A stretch of 64,000 nt of DNA from Arthrobotrys musiformis. Its lineage: Eukaryota; Ascomycota; Orbiliomycetes; Orbiliales; Orbiliaceae. The translations under genes were made by a program, and so were the position numbers. Each line of letters starts with the position of its first letter. Position 1 is the stretch's first letter. Shown here in pieces: positions 1-12,200 of the stretch. Below the pieces are notes generated by a model that searched no databases, was not told where the DNA came from, and worked only from the letters and a program-made list of their open reading frames with translations. The stretch spans positions 1-64,000 of the forward strand of contig JAVHJL010000008.1 in assembly GCA_036971715.1 (NCBI GenBank), read 5' to 3'.

Positions 1-13
1 AAAGAGAGAGATA

Positions 14-160
14 CCTAACCTAACCTAACCCTAACCTAACCCTAACCCTAACCTAACCTAACCTAACCTAACCTAACCTAACCCTAACCTAACCTAAACC
101 TAACCCTAACCTAACCTAACCCTAACCTAACCCTAAGCCTAGCCTAGCCTAAGCCTAAGC
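14..160. repeat. Telomeric repeat array (mixed CCTAA / CCCTAA)
   Basis: Positions 14-136 hold 23 head-to-tail units: 15 are CCTAA, 7 are CCCTAA and one is CCTAAA. Positions 137-160 hold degenerate units (GCCTAGCCTAGCCTAAGCC). The C-rich strand reads 5'->3' from the left edge, the orientation expected at a left chromosome end. The first 13 bases (AAAGAGAGAGATA) are not telomeric. They could be assembly or adaptor residue, or the array may be truncated. Most fungi use TTAGGG, so the predominance of the 5-mer TTAGG is unusual. Confidence 0.95.
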
Positions 161-2167
161 TCTTATCGAGTACCTCTGAGTCAAAGAACCCGTACCTTAA
201 TTTGCAACGCTGCCAAGCCATCTATAAGTGATGAAGGGGATATCACCAAAGCTCTACTTGTGAGTAATACTCGTCCGCGGGTTTTCTAGAACTCTTTACC
301 CTTCATCCATTATAAATGTGGCACTCGCGCTATTTAACAGAGTCCTAGATGGTGCCATAAGCTCCGTTTTGGGGAGCCTAAGGATAACGTCTCGGCCCTA
401 TCATTAATTAATAAGAATAACTCGTTATGCTCGAAGGCATCGTACCGGGTGCGCTAGGTACGGCACAAGTGTATCGCCCAAATAAGTTAACTTAGTTCCA
501 TAATAACTTTAGGCGCCCAGCCACTGTCGAATACGATACCGACCTCCGAGTCCGAATTGATTTTTATCTATCCAAGGATATCTTCCATATTTAATATTTG
601 TGGTCTGCGGAGCGTCTGGGAACGAGACTAATACCTCCTCCCATGGCATTTGCCAATTCAAGAACTGGATGGATCTTGTTGGCGATCTTGCATAGGTATA
701 TATATAGATACGCATCGCGCGTTATTGAGGTAAAAGCTGTTGCGGATCATCAGGGGGTTTCGATAGATGCATGCGAGGTTGGTCGTGTGTTGGGTGTGAT
801 ATGTGATATCGCTAAGAGCGAGACCTGAGTCTCCAAGCTAGGCGCTCCTTCTGGGCATCTATTTTTGTGGTACGACTAACTAGAACCGCGCGTATATATG
901 TGAGCATTATATAGAAAAGCCGAAGTTGTGGGACCCTTTGCTGGTGGTCACATAAGTTGACAACCCTCACCTTGGAGGTTTTATTGGAGCCTAATCCCGT
1001 CACCGTTGCCGTTGGCGGCCGTTGGTTATATGTCACAGCCTATGCTGTCTATGGTTTCTGAGCTACAGAGCCTTGTCAGTTCTTGGGGTTTCTTGGACGT
1101 AGGAGATTGAAACGAGTTGCCAGTGCATGCAACGGTGGCGAATGGTCAATATTTATCCAATCTACCCGCCGAACCACGCTTTACCTATGTAATTGAGGAC
1201 GAGCACTGGCTCTTCCAAATTCCTTGTGATGACAACTTAATAGTGCTATCTATTCCCAAATCTCATGCGGCCACGGGTATTCCTTGGTGTGGGATTGTTG
1301 AATCACTCCAACACGCCAACACAAGGAGCAAATGCGCAAAAAAAACATTTTCCTTCACATAGGTCAAATTTGTTGGTTGATCATAACGATACAAGGGAAT
1401 TGCCCGGTCTATTAATTGTTCGTGATGCTCAGTATTTCGTTAGCTGTTCTGATAGCTCTATAGGCCAGAATCGCGTACCGTTCGCAATCGATTGCTCAAA
1501 TTGCCAGCTTTTATTCGATGTTATTGATTGTAATATCTACATGGCTGGTGCTGCGAGCATTAAAATCCTAAGGTCGGTTCCTAGCTAGCTGGCAGGCTAT
1601 ACAATCCTAGATATAGCAATCTCGTTAAATGTGCCTGCTGCACTGCACTGTTCCCTGGCACAAATAAACCTTAGAGTATTTACAATCTATGACCAATCTT
1701 TTCTTGACAATGTGCTATGTTGCTTCTTGTGCATCGATATCTCTCCATTAGGGCTAAACCGACTCACCACCACCACCGAAGAGAAGTGCCGTACGGGTGC
1801 CGGCATCCTCTGGGATTCGTAACGGCGCTCCAGTTTACCCAAAGGGCTTCCAGCTCAAGACTCCACTAAGGAAATTGAGACCCGTTTTCCCTACCTCGTG
1901 CATTATCGATTTCATCTAAAGAAAGGGATCCTGGATCACGTTTGGGGGTGGGCCCACGTGGAATTTGATTATCAGGACAGAGCTATATAAGGTGGCCTGG
2001 AACGTGCCTCTGATCCTCCCTTTCCAACTCCCCAACCTTAGGTTCTCCGTCAATCTTTTGCCAAAGTCACTGCTATTGCGACTATACGGCGCAACCGATC
2101 TTCCAGACCATCCCTTCTTTTACTTACTCTTTTTGGATTCCCTAGTCTTCTTCCCTAAGATCTCATC
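161..2167. other. Subtelomeric sequence without a recognisable gene
   Basis: About 2 kb between the telomere and the tyrosinase start. Open frames are short (the longest is about 107 codons near 1265-1588 and begins with TTG), and none resembles a family I know. The last 200 bases are the tyrosinase promoter, with a TATA element. I saw no helicase or RecQ-like telomere-linked gene here. Confidence 0.6.
1984..1990 (+). promoter_or_regulatory. TATA box of the tyrosinase gene
   Basis: TATATAA lies about 180 bp upstream of the tyrosinase ATG. It is followed by a pyrimidine-rich leader (2010-2160) ending in ATCATCATGA just before the start codon, a usual layout for a strongly expressed secreted fungal enzyme. 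A CACGTG sits at 1955-1960. The role is inferred from position. Confidence 0.45.
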
Positions 2168-3642
2168 ATGAAGTTTTGGTCAACTGCCACCGCTTCCTTG
2201 GTGGGATTGGCGATCTCATCGCAGGTGTCTGCAGCTGTTCTCCCTCGTTGTCCAGCCCCAGCCCCTGCCCCTGCTCCTGCAGAGGTCGTTGCTGCCCCTG
2301 CGTTGGAAGATACTGCAGGGGCGCTCAAGCCGTCAGGTGTCTCCCCTCTTCTGCCGTGGCCTAGCCCCTCAAAGGCGTATTGCAACGCGCGGTGCACACC
2401 AGTCGTCAGGAAATCATGGTACGAATGAGTCCTTAAATCCCCCCCCCCCTTACTGCTGACAAGAAATATTCTCCTTATTGAGATACCATATTTCAAGAGC
2501 TAACTTGAAGTCTGGACCAGGCGAAAACTATCTACCACTGAGAAATCCAAGTACATCGCCGCTGTGCAATGTTTGGCTAAAAAGAAGAGCATCAGCGGCA
2601 TCGCTGGGGCTAAAAATATTTTCGACGATTTTCAGGGCACACACTCTGAGCAAACCCCGACAATTCATTGGGTTGTAAGTTCCCCCTCAAACTTTAGTCT
2701 AATTACGTGTAGACACCGGGCGCCGTCTCGATGGAATGACCTTCCCTGTTTTGGCGACTAACGTCATTGTTCTAATTACATCAACTAGGGCCACTTTGTT
2801 CTTTGGCATAGATACTTCCTCGCCACTTATGAGACCTATTTGAGAAAGCTTTGTGGGTATACCGGGGCGCAGCCATATTGGGATTGGGAATACGACAATG
2901 CTTCTGGATTGGATATGGCCCAGTGGTCGATCTTCAGTCCTACCACGGGCTTCGGAGGAAACGGACCTTACAAAACCGGTGATAATCCGTTTGGCATCCC
3001 AGACCGATCTGGCGGTGGGTGCGTGCCAGATGGCCCGTTTGCGTACCCCAAATTCACGATCAATATGGGTCCGGGTGATTCAACAGGCTACAATCCGCAC
3101 TGCCTGACTCGAGACTTCTCCCGCCCGTTGATGAAATGGGGAAATCAAAGCAATATCAATTGGGTGTGGGACACCCCAGACTACGGCCACTTTACTCGTC
3201 GACTTGAGAATGTCCCAGATTTTACTATCCCAAACATTCATGGGTCTGGCCATTTCGGTGTCGGGGGTGCCCTTGGTACCATTGGCGATGCCTACAACAG
3301 CCCAGGCGGTAAGTAATCAAGCGATGTTTATTCCGTCCGGGATATGGACACTTTGACATTGACAACTCAATCTAATCAATATCTGAGACAGATCCTCTCT
3401 TCTATCTCCACCATGCCAATTTGGATAGGGTCTTTTGGCAGTGGCAATGGCAGAAGAAAAACTTGCCAAGTTCTTTAACCGAGGTTTCCGGTCCAATTGT
3501 CCCCTTTGACTACAACAATTTGAGTGGGGGAAATGTCACCGCCAGCTTCCAGATCAATATTGGGAAGCTCGCCCCCAATGCCCCACTTAGCGCGCTTCTG
3601 AACACTCAAGATTACCTTTGCTATACATATGAGGAGCCATGA
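2168..3642 (+). CDS. Secreted short tyrosinase / catechol oxidase
   Basis: A type-3 copper enzyme that would oxidise mono- or diphenols to quinones outside the cell. My four-exon model is 2168-2418, 2521-2674, 2789-3308 and 3392-3642, giving 391 aa; all joins keep frame and use GT-AG. A signal peptide (about residues 1-22) is followed by a Pro-Ala run (CPAPAPAPAPA). CuA ligands are visible as H125, H133 (IHW) and H142 (LWHRYF). CuB ligands are H286 and H290 (NIHGSGHF) and the HH pair at 315-316 (DPLFYLHHANLDRVFW). PYWDWEYD is also typical. The length and lack of a C-terminal lid domain match the short secreted ascomycete tyrosinases, some of which act as catechol oxidases. Substrate preference cannot be read from the sequence. 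It is the gene closest to the telomere. Confidence 0.93.
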
Positions 3643-4848
3643 GGTGATTTCCTGTCAAGCAAAGTTGAGGGAGTCGAGGTCTTTACTGTTTGATTCGGGG
3701 CTATAGAACGGTAGCTATATTACATGTAGACTAGATTTAATAATTTTTAATCCTCCCAAATTATTTCGGTTCCGCGGTATCCCTTCAACCGAGACGAGCT
3801 CCAAAACTTCTCGTATGCACGGTGAAAAGATTCAAAAGGGGGCGAGATTAATTCAACCTAGGCGACTTGAAAAGAGACTATGTATGCAGGAGTGGTATAC
3901 CAAGACAACAAAATCCCTCGCCTAATCCAGGGCGTTCCCTTTACCAAGGGTTGACCTTAAATATTGCAGCTGAGGTTAAATCTTAAGTTGACTTGGTTGC
4001 ACAACAAGGCGCTCCTCGCTAACTGGCTCCCCACCACCACCCGGCTTCCAGCCGGCTTCCCTACTAGAAACACACTAAAACATTCGAGCGTATCAACTCG
4101 GAACCCAGGCCGCGGCAGGGATCCCTAGGAGATGAGACGGTAACTACCGGGGCTTTAGTTCTGTGCCACAGACATACAGCCGAATCCTTGTCTCGCAACT
4201 TTCCTGAATCCGTCCGCAGTCTGACCCTTTCGTCCTGGTCGGAATTTTGATTCGAGTTTGGGCAGAAATGCAGGACATGCAGGGAAGAGACTTTCTTCGA
4301 TCATCGATGCAACCGATCGGACCAGGAAATACCTGAAGACACGAATCGGCACACAAACCCAAAGCTAGCTGAATAACATAACTTCTTTCAGGAGTAAACC
4401 AGTTAGAAGCCAGCTATTATCAAATAACATATCGCAATAAAATCACAACTGTTATGGTCTAGACACAGTTAACAGGCAGTCAAAATGCAACACGGGACAG
4501 GCATACTGCTCTGCGGCCTGCAGAACTGGGCCCTGGAAATCACAGCTCTTTCGGGTTCAAGAGATGAAATACGAAGAGAGACTAAAATGCTTAAAGAGGA
4601 GGGCCCCACTCGGTGAATTTGATGATTAGCTAGGACCATCAAAACGCGAGATCGCAGTCCACATTCTTCAATAGAGAAAAGATCGCCTCTGTCAATATCG
4701 AGTTCCGTGCCAGTATATCTCCGGCAGAAATTCTTCGACGTCTTGTATCCACAGTTGATAGACCTTTCGAATCGACCACTTGCAACCTAGAAAACCAATC
4801 GGTTTATGCGACATGAAGGGATAGATTGACCGACCATATCAATTGACA
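3643..4848. other. Intergenic, no gene seen
   Basis: About 1.2 kb between the tyrosinase stop and the next start. Only short overlapping frames on the minus strand near 4150-4360, with no family resemblance. It should contain the tyrosinase terminator and the promoter of the membrane protein downstream. Confidence 0.5.
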
Positions 4849-6279
4849 ATGTCCACCGAATTACCAGCTCCTCCCCCATTAGATCCTGCGTATGCAGCAG
4901 AGACTCGGCAGCCGCTGTTCTACGGAATCACATTTGCACTTCTAATATGCTCTCTAGTTGTCGTTAGTTTAAGGTTGTTTCTTATACCTATCCCATATAT
5001 TTTTTGACAAGAAATAGCAAAGATCAACGTCAACTGATATATCCCCTCGAATGATAGGTTTTATTGTCGTGCTGTTCTCATAAGGAAGATCGGCGGAGAC
5101 GATTGGCTGATTCTCGTTGGACTGGCACTCGCTTGGGTTTTGGGAGTCCTCAACTATTTTCACGTTTCTCATGGAACTGGCAAGCATATCGAAACAATTG
5201 TGAGCATATACGACTCCTTTCGAAAGTTCTGAACCCCAGGATCCACTGACATAGATGCTAACGCCGTGTTCTTTACGAAATTAAGACCTTCGATGCACTG
5301 ATACCGACTTTAAAGCATTGGTATGCCTACCAACTAATATACCCGATTGTTCTCTGCATCATCAAACTTTCGATCCTGGCCTTCTACAAAGGGATTTCGC
5401 CACAGAAGACATACCAGATCGCGATATGGTCAACCATCGCTTTGGTTCTAGCGTACACCATCGCCATCGAATTTGTTTACGTAAGATATCAAATTCTTCT
5501 AATTTTTGCGAAAAGCCGACGGACCAACGTATTCTAACACTACACTTGATCGCGTAGATGTTTGAGTGCCCAAAACCTAGCATGTCTTGGTCCGTAACTT
5601 TCCCGACGGGTTGTATGAACCTAAGCGTTCTATATTACACCAGCGCGTCAATAAATATTCTCACGGACATACTTATCTTATGCCTCCCTATTCCCATTCT
5701 AATGACGATTCAAATACAAAAGCGGAAGAGAAGTATGTAGATTCATTATCTTTTCGCAGATTCGCCGACCGCTCGCTAATCGAATGTAACCTTACAGTCG
5801 CCCTGGTCGGAATCTTCTTCATCGGTTTCATCGCAGTACTTGCCAGTATAAGCCGTATTTGGGCCCTTTGGCTTTACCAAAATACCAAAGACGTCTCGTA
5901 CGATGCAATTTTCATCCTTTTATTCTCGAACATCGAAATCAATCTCGCGATAATTACCGCCTCCGCGCCGCCACTCCGACCGCTATTCAAGGGTGTCTTC
6001 AAATCATCTTCATACGGACAATCGTACGGATACCCCAGCCGTTCGAACGATGGCTGGACTGGGAGATCGAGGACCGACGGGGCTGTGCAATTAAGCAGAC
6101 TGGGACCTAACGAACTGGACACTAGAAGGCAGACAAAAATTCGCGGGGGCAAGGATAGCCACACCAGAAATGAGAGCGAAGAAGAAATAGTGGCTAAGAA
6201 TTCAAATGGAATCGTCAGGACGAGAGATATCAACGTTACGATTACCAATCAGCAAAGCACTGAATCTCTACCAGTTTAA
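4849..6279 (+). CDS. PTH11-like fungal rhodopsin-domain integral membrane protein
   Basis: A seven-helix plasma-membrane protein of the fungal Pth11/rhodopsin-like family, whose members include GPCR-like surface sensors; ligand unknown. My five-exon model is 4849-4973, 5058-5199, 5286-5480, 5558-5732 and 5798-6279, giving 372 aa. Introns 2 and 3 have clear CTAAC branch points (GCTAAC before 5285, TCTAAC before 5557). Family hallmarks are the first helix after an acidic N-terminus, then IGGDDWLILVGLALAWVLG, GFECPKP-like MFECPKPSMSW, CMNLSVLYYTSASINILTD and a last helix ending in SAPPLRPL. The roughly 100-residue tail is charged and cytoplasmic. The weak point is the intron 1 donor, GTTGTT, which is not consensus; it was chosen because it restores the family sequence. 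No CFEM domain is visible at the N-terminus. Confidence 0.85.
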
Positions 6280-9200
6280 CCGCACTGTCGGGACGAGATC
6301 TTGTCGCCTGAGGCCTTGGTTGTGTTGTTTCTGTTGTGTTGCACTGACAAGGAAGCAGCTAGGCCAGCTAACTAGAGTGACATCGAGCAAGAGCTCGGCC
6401 AATTCTGAACATGGCCGTAGGCGCCTCGAATAGAAATTTCCAATAGACGGCTCGCAAAGATTTAATATCTAGAATCTGCAAAGATTTTCTGAGCTATATT
6501 CTTACAACATTCATGCAAGCAGCAGGCTGCTAAAACTTTAATATAATTATATAAATACGTACACACAAATAGCTTCCCATCGATCAGTTGATCAAAACCG
6601 GAAAACGTTTAATATACATTCAGCAACCAAACTTTCTAACACGGATTGACAAAAGTGTGCAGCCAGTCTTCACACCTGCAAGAATACAATCAAAGTTAGA
6701 GCAACGTTGGTGGGCAGACTATAGTTACACATATTGGAGATTTTCCTGGAAGAGTTGCACGTGCAGTCCCACACCGCAATACACCCGGAGGCTCCTGTTG
6801 CAATACTGCGAACGACCGTGCTTGCCTTTCCTGTTCAAATAACTACAATATTGGTGGCGAACCTAAACACGCCACCCTCTAGTTCAGGAGTATCCATGGA
6901 GAGCAGCCAGTCCGCAGGGTCAAGGGGCCTTCAAACTGAACGTATCCTAAGCGTCTGCATACATATCACAGAACACCGATATCATAATCATAAAAATGCA
7001 CGGTTCCCCATTTCCCATTCGATTCATGGCTTTGGGGAAAAAAGAAAAAGGATAAATTTCCGAGGAAAAAGGGGACCAAGGAGCCGTGCAGTTACCGTGC
7101 AAAAATTGTTGGAAGGCCCCCAGTTGTCAGGTCGGGCAAGTTAGGACCCGACTCCACGGCCCCACTTTCTTGGCCACTTTGACACATGGACTGTAGCTTT
7201 ATCTCACAAAATGCAAAATTTCTTGATGAAAAGCCTTCCCTAAGGCCTTTAGACGGGTGACCTACATAGGCGCTGAACGAGTCGAACGCTTCGTCTTAAG
7301 GCCGCGGGCGAATATAGCGGAGTCAGCCATCCTTCTTGGTGAGAGGGCACCTCTCCCTTGGGCCCTGTGAAATAAAGAGCTGTTGACAGTGACACCTCGG
7401 AACTCATTCCCCGACCTATAACCTGCACGGGATATTGTTTCCTCTAGTTTTGCTTGGTTCTTCTTAACCGGAATACGCTCGGCCGAAACGTATTTGGAGA
7501 GCTTCGTTCCGTATTCTTGCAATTGTTCCTGTGCCTAATATGGGGGGACACTAGTCTGCGTTCTAACTTTCCTCGCCGTAACGATGTCTTTAGGCCCACG
7601 ATCCGTTTATGTCATCACATACGTCCGACTTACAAGGAATATGTGGTGATTCTACCTCCAAGACCCAGCAAGCTTATCCACAGCAGCGACCACCAAAAGG
7701 ACTCATCTCCAGATTTCTGTCAATACGCGACAAAGCACGGCTCCGAAGGTTATGTGTGCGCAGGATCGATATAGCACGGAAAGGAAGGATATTGCAAAAC
7801 ACGACGCTATCCTCCATGTCACTGCATTTTGAATAGGGGGTTAACAAATTTCTTATTTCTCTCAGGGTTTTCACCATATCGGCCAGGCCCTTCTCTCCCA
7901 TGCGCATAGCTCTTTCAGTCAATTGGCGCCCCCGAAAGCATGTGACCATTCAATGAAATCCGTTCCCAGGAAACATTGACAGAAGAGGTTTATAGATATT
8001 AGGGCAGGAGATTTGAATATTCATAGTATCATAACGGGCCTAGGACAAACCTATTCATCGCGACGCTCGCTTGGTTGCGATAAAGATAATACAATCATTC
8101 GGGGAATGGAGCCAGCAGGGCATAGTTGTATGATCGTGTGAAAAATTGGCTCAAGAGCACGCTTGAAGCGCAGTGTTCCCACAGACCGCTTGGTATAGTC
8201 ACGTCAGGCTTAACATGGGGAGCGGTCGCAGCAGGCTCCTGACTGTGATCGATAGGATAACCCTCTCCCATTCAGGGGCACCAATTCCCGAATAGTTTTG
8301 TCAGGATGTGAGTCTGACTGGCTGGCGAAAGGGGCGTTGGGAGTTGGGATCTTTAGATCTCATATCAGTCTCTATTTTATCACCCATAAACGCAAGTAGC
8401 ACCGGCCTATGAGCATTTTCTATTCAGTACGTACTTAACTAACACTGCCTTGATCATCGACCCCGCATTCACCCGTGCCAACCCAGTTCCAATACATCCT
8501 TCCCTAATAGCTGATAGACAGGTTTCCTCGATACTACGCAAGGTCCAAAGAACGGTGAGGCTAACCCCGTCCTTCTAATATCTATAGAACCTACAGAAAC
8601 AGCTCCAAAGTAGTGTTCCGAGGCGCAGCCATTCATCTACATAGCATGCAGTAGCTTCCGTTGTATAATCAAGACTCCTACAACTTCACTATATTATGTA
8701 GCTAGAAGGTCGGGCCCTGGCCAAACCAGCATTAAACTCCTTTGTCGCATTGGCCTCATTATCGAATTAAAATTTACAAAACGGCTACCTAACGTTCTCG
8801 ACGAAACGCAACTCGTCTCGGTTTTACCTCGAGGCCACACTGTCGCAGGTTGCGGGTACGGGTGGTCGGCCTGACATATATATTCATGTTAACAGATAAA
8901 AGACAGAGCCCAAATATTCCTGGCTTTCCCGTTCTACATCTCTTTTAGGTTTAGAACTAAACACCACCGCGGCCCCTGGAGCCCCACCTCTGATGCATCA
9001 GTCATTCTAATCGCCGTTACGTCGGGAATACGCCTCATTAGTCCACAGCCAACGCCCAATGAACAGGCAGCTTGGACCTCCGATAGATCATACCTCGCCA
9101 ATGCACAAAAGTCGCAGCCGCTGTGTTCGACAACATGGATGTGAGTAAACCGATTAATATAGACATCGGGTGATTTCTATCGATCGCAATCCTTCGATAT

Positions 9201-12200
9201 AAATGGGCCTCCGTAGTCCAGCTAGGCTATTGTTGAGGCTTATATACTACTAGTCCTGGGGCATTGATCGAATACCACGAATGAAAACGGAGCCGGGTGC
9301 GAACACCTACGAGGCTTTGTAGTGTGTACCAGCATGTTTATAAGTCTACCCGGGAGTCCTGAAACGGATTTGGTTCCTGGATTTACTATGTAGAGGTTCA
9401 ACGCGAAGCCGCATTATGGCGTTCACTGATCCAGCAACACATCACACATCTGCGGGGGGACTGTTGAAGGAGCCCGGTACACGTGAGAGTACTCAATTCG
9501 GTGAGATGCAAATACGCCCCAGCTTTTCATGTTGCGAAGTACTGAAACTATCTCGGTGCAACCTTATATCCCTCCATGAAGTCCGTCGAATATCTACGGG
9601 CAACACTGCCACTACTAAGTCTGTAACCCGAACACGGCAACTCTATCAGGAAGTGTTGACATTGTTATATTTGGTAAGGTTGCACAACCGCAGAAGCTTT
9701 TAGCCAAGAGTTTCTCAATCGGCGGAAAAAGATAAGATGTTCGTGTATGCATGTACCCACTTGCGGCCCCTGTCTTCATTTATATCTTCACTCACTTTTA
9801 ATATTGTCTAGAAGAAAATTAATTCTCTTACTAGACTACCCGTTGACGGCAGATGACCCATCCATAAATCACGTAATCATATCAATCATATAAATCAGGA
9901 CTTGTATCTGGTCCCGATACGCACAGGGGTTGTAGCAGGCCCAGAATTTGTTTATACATAATACCTTATATTTACAAAGTCTGCTCGCGGATGAATCAGC
10001 CTTGGTGTAGGTGGGAGTGCAGCTTGCAATTATGGTACCTCCTGAGCCGTGAATCCGTCTCAGCCCTTGCTGCCAAGATATATATTTCACTGACCAACTT
10101 CGAACTATGCATTGCAATAGATATTATAGATCAAAATCTCTTCAGCAAGAGGTATATACGTATAACAATATCGCAAGGTGGTGTCTCAGGCAAGGGCATT
10201 TCGCGGTCCGGAAATACTGTAACTATTTTTGTCAAGGCCTTTGCGCAATTTCTAAAGGGTCCGAATTAAACGCTATATCGCGGGCTCACACCACGGATGT
10301 GCTCACGACATTGACAACAGCGCCGCGTTAACTCAGCGATATAATTTCATCAACAATCTCAAAATTACCAGTGGAACAGGGTGTCTCGCCAAGTACTACA
10401 GAACCCACCATCGTCTCTCCGTCTTAGGCATATGCGTTGTGAAGAACTGGAAACACCTTGAATGATGAAACATATAGTTCTCAAAACTTGGAATTTCCTA
10501 CTTCTCTTCCATCCCCAGCCCCCCTAAGGGGGGGGGGGGCACCATTAAATATATCGGTGAAAGGTTCAACGCCAATGCAGCTATCGGTACTGCAGGTCTT
10601 GCAGCTCCGATTCCTTTGACAGGTGACCAAGGGCAAGGAGCGGTCCCTTCCGATTAGGATGGTCCTCGAGTAGCGGGAGCGTATCTCGAGGAACAGGTGG
10701 GGTTCTCACACGTTATGTCGACGGATCCGGTACCGGGGAAGATGGCGGTGTAATTTTTGTTCAGTGGAGAGGGCCTTTCCCCCAGATTTCAAGACCAGGA
10801 TGGCAGCAGAAACGCGGGAGATACCTTGAGTAGAGAAGAGCGAGTATGGGAGACCGTAATAGATGGGCGGCGAGCTAGAAGATGTAGACCACGATTGAAG
10901 GAAGGTTTGATCCGATTGAGTGCTGGACTAGCTTCTAAGATTTCGGGTATGTACATTGGAGATCAGTTTTAAGGATAATATCATCAGTGTATTCGGCCCT
11001 GATATTCTCCAATTCCTCGCCAAGCCAACGTGACACAGAGATCCCAACTTGAATAGAAATCGAGCTTTTACATGTTAAGCTAAATTTTTTATCTTTAATC
11101 CTAGTTTCGATATCCGTGCATACGGGATCGTCGGCGGATTTTGATGTTCAATATGGTGGTTCAGGTCGTGACGTCGGTCCTGTTTAAAAAGATTAGGTAA
11201 TTACCCATGTACTTCCGCATAATATTGGGTCCTTTCAACACCGGTTTGAAAAGATTAGGATGTCAGCCGCAATATTGCGATTGTCAGCTACAGCCATTGC
11301 AAGACGGTCGGCCAATATAATCCAAAATTCGCTGCTCACATGATGGATAGTGACCCGCAACCCAACACCCGACTCCATGGTTTATACAACCACGGCTTGG
11401 TCGGCATGCTCTTAGCTTTGGAGGGGGCTCGGCCTCACTTGACGTTGGGCCCGAGTCCTCCAACCGGGGTACATAGTATCAAGCGGGTCCCCAGGTTGTG
11501 AGTCGATCGATCGATACACACGCTCTAAGGCATGACGATAACTTCCGCATCCTCCATCAATGATAAATTGGTCATCACAATTCGAGACCTCTCTGCCCCG
11601 TCAATAAGCGTCTCTTCAGAGCTCAATTGTGAAAGTTTTAAAGGTGGCTTAGGTTATACCTTTGTGCAGACGGAGGGGCAGGTGATTTTGGGTTGGTTTA
11701 AGGGGACTAGTTTGGCTATACCTACATTGCGGCGGTTAAAAAAGGTTAATTGAAAATACTGAAGCCCTAAAAGGGAGTAATTACCAAACAGAATATTCGT
11801 GTAGAGGTCTTAAAATTTGCACTTGACTCTAAAGCTCCCGCGCAGGCCGCGGGCGTCCCCAACGAGGAGCGCTAGGCCCCAAGGTATGTACACACGATAC
11901 TAGGATTTATAAATTTATCGGAAGGTGTGCATGTGTATATTGTAACTTTATTGTCGCTATAGTGTCTATTCTAGTTTCCATAGAACCTTGGATTTTATGG
12001 AATTCAAGTATAATTACACGTATGCACCATCGTGATGATCTCAATGTATTAGAGCCGGGGGGAGACTTTCAAAATTGTGTTGTTTTCCTCTAGCAAAACG
12101 GCCTTCAATGCGAAGAGCCTTTCTGTTCTCCACATGTTACCTATGCATATCGAGCAATTCAACCAATTCCCACACCTTCATTTCGAACCTATCGTATATA

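Noticed and set aside
1117..1588. Overlapping plus-strand frames next to the telomere, considered as a telomere-linked gene
   Set aside because: No helicase or other recognisable motif; starts are TTG/GTG-like and no splice context links the frames.
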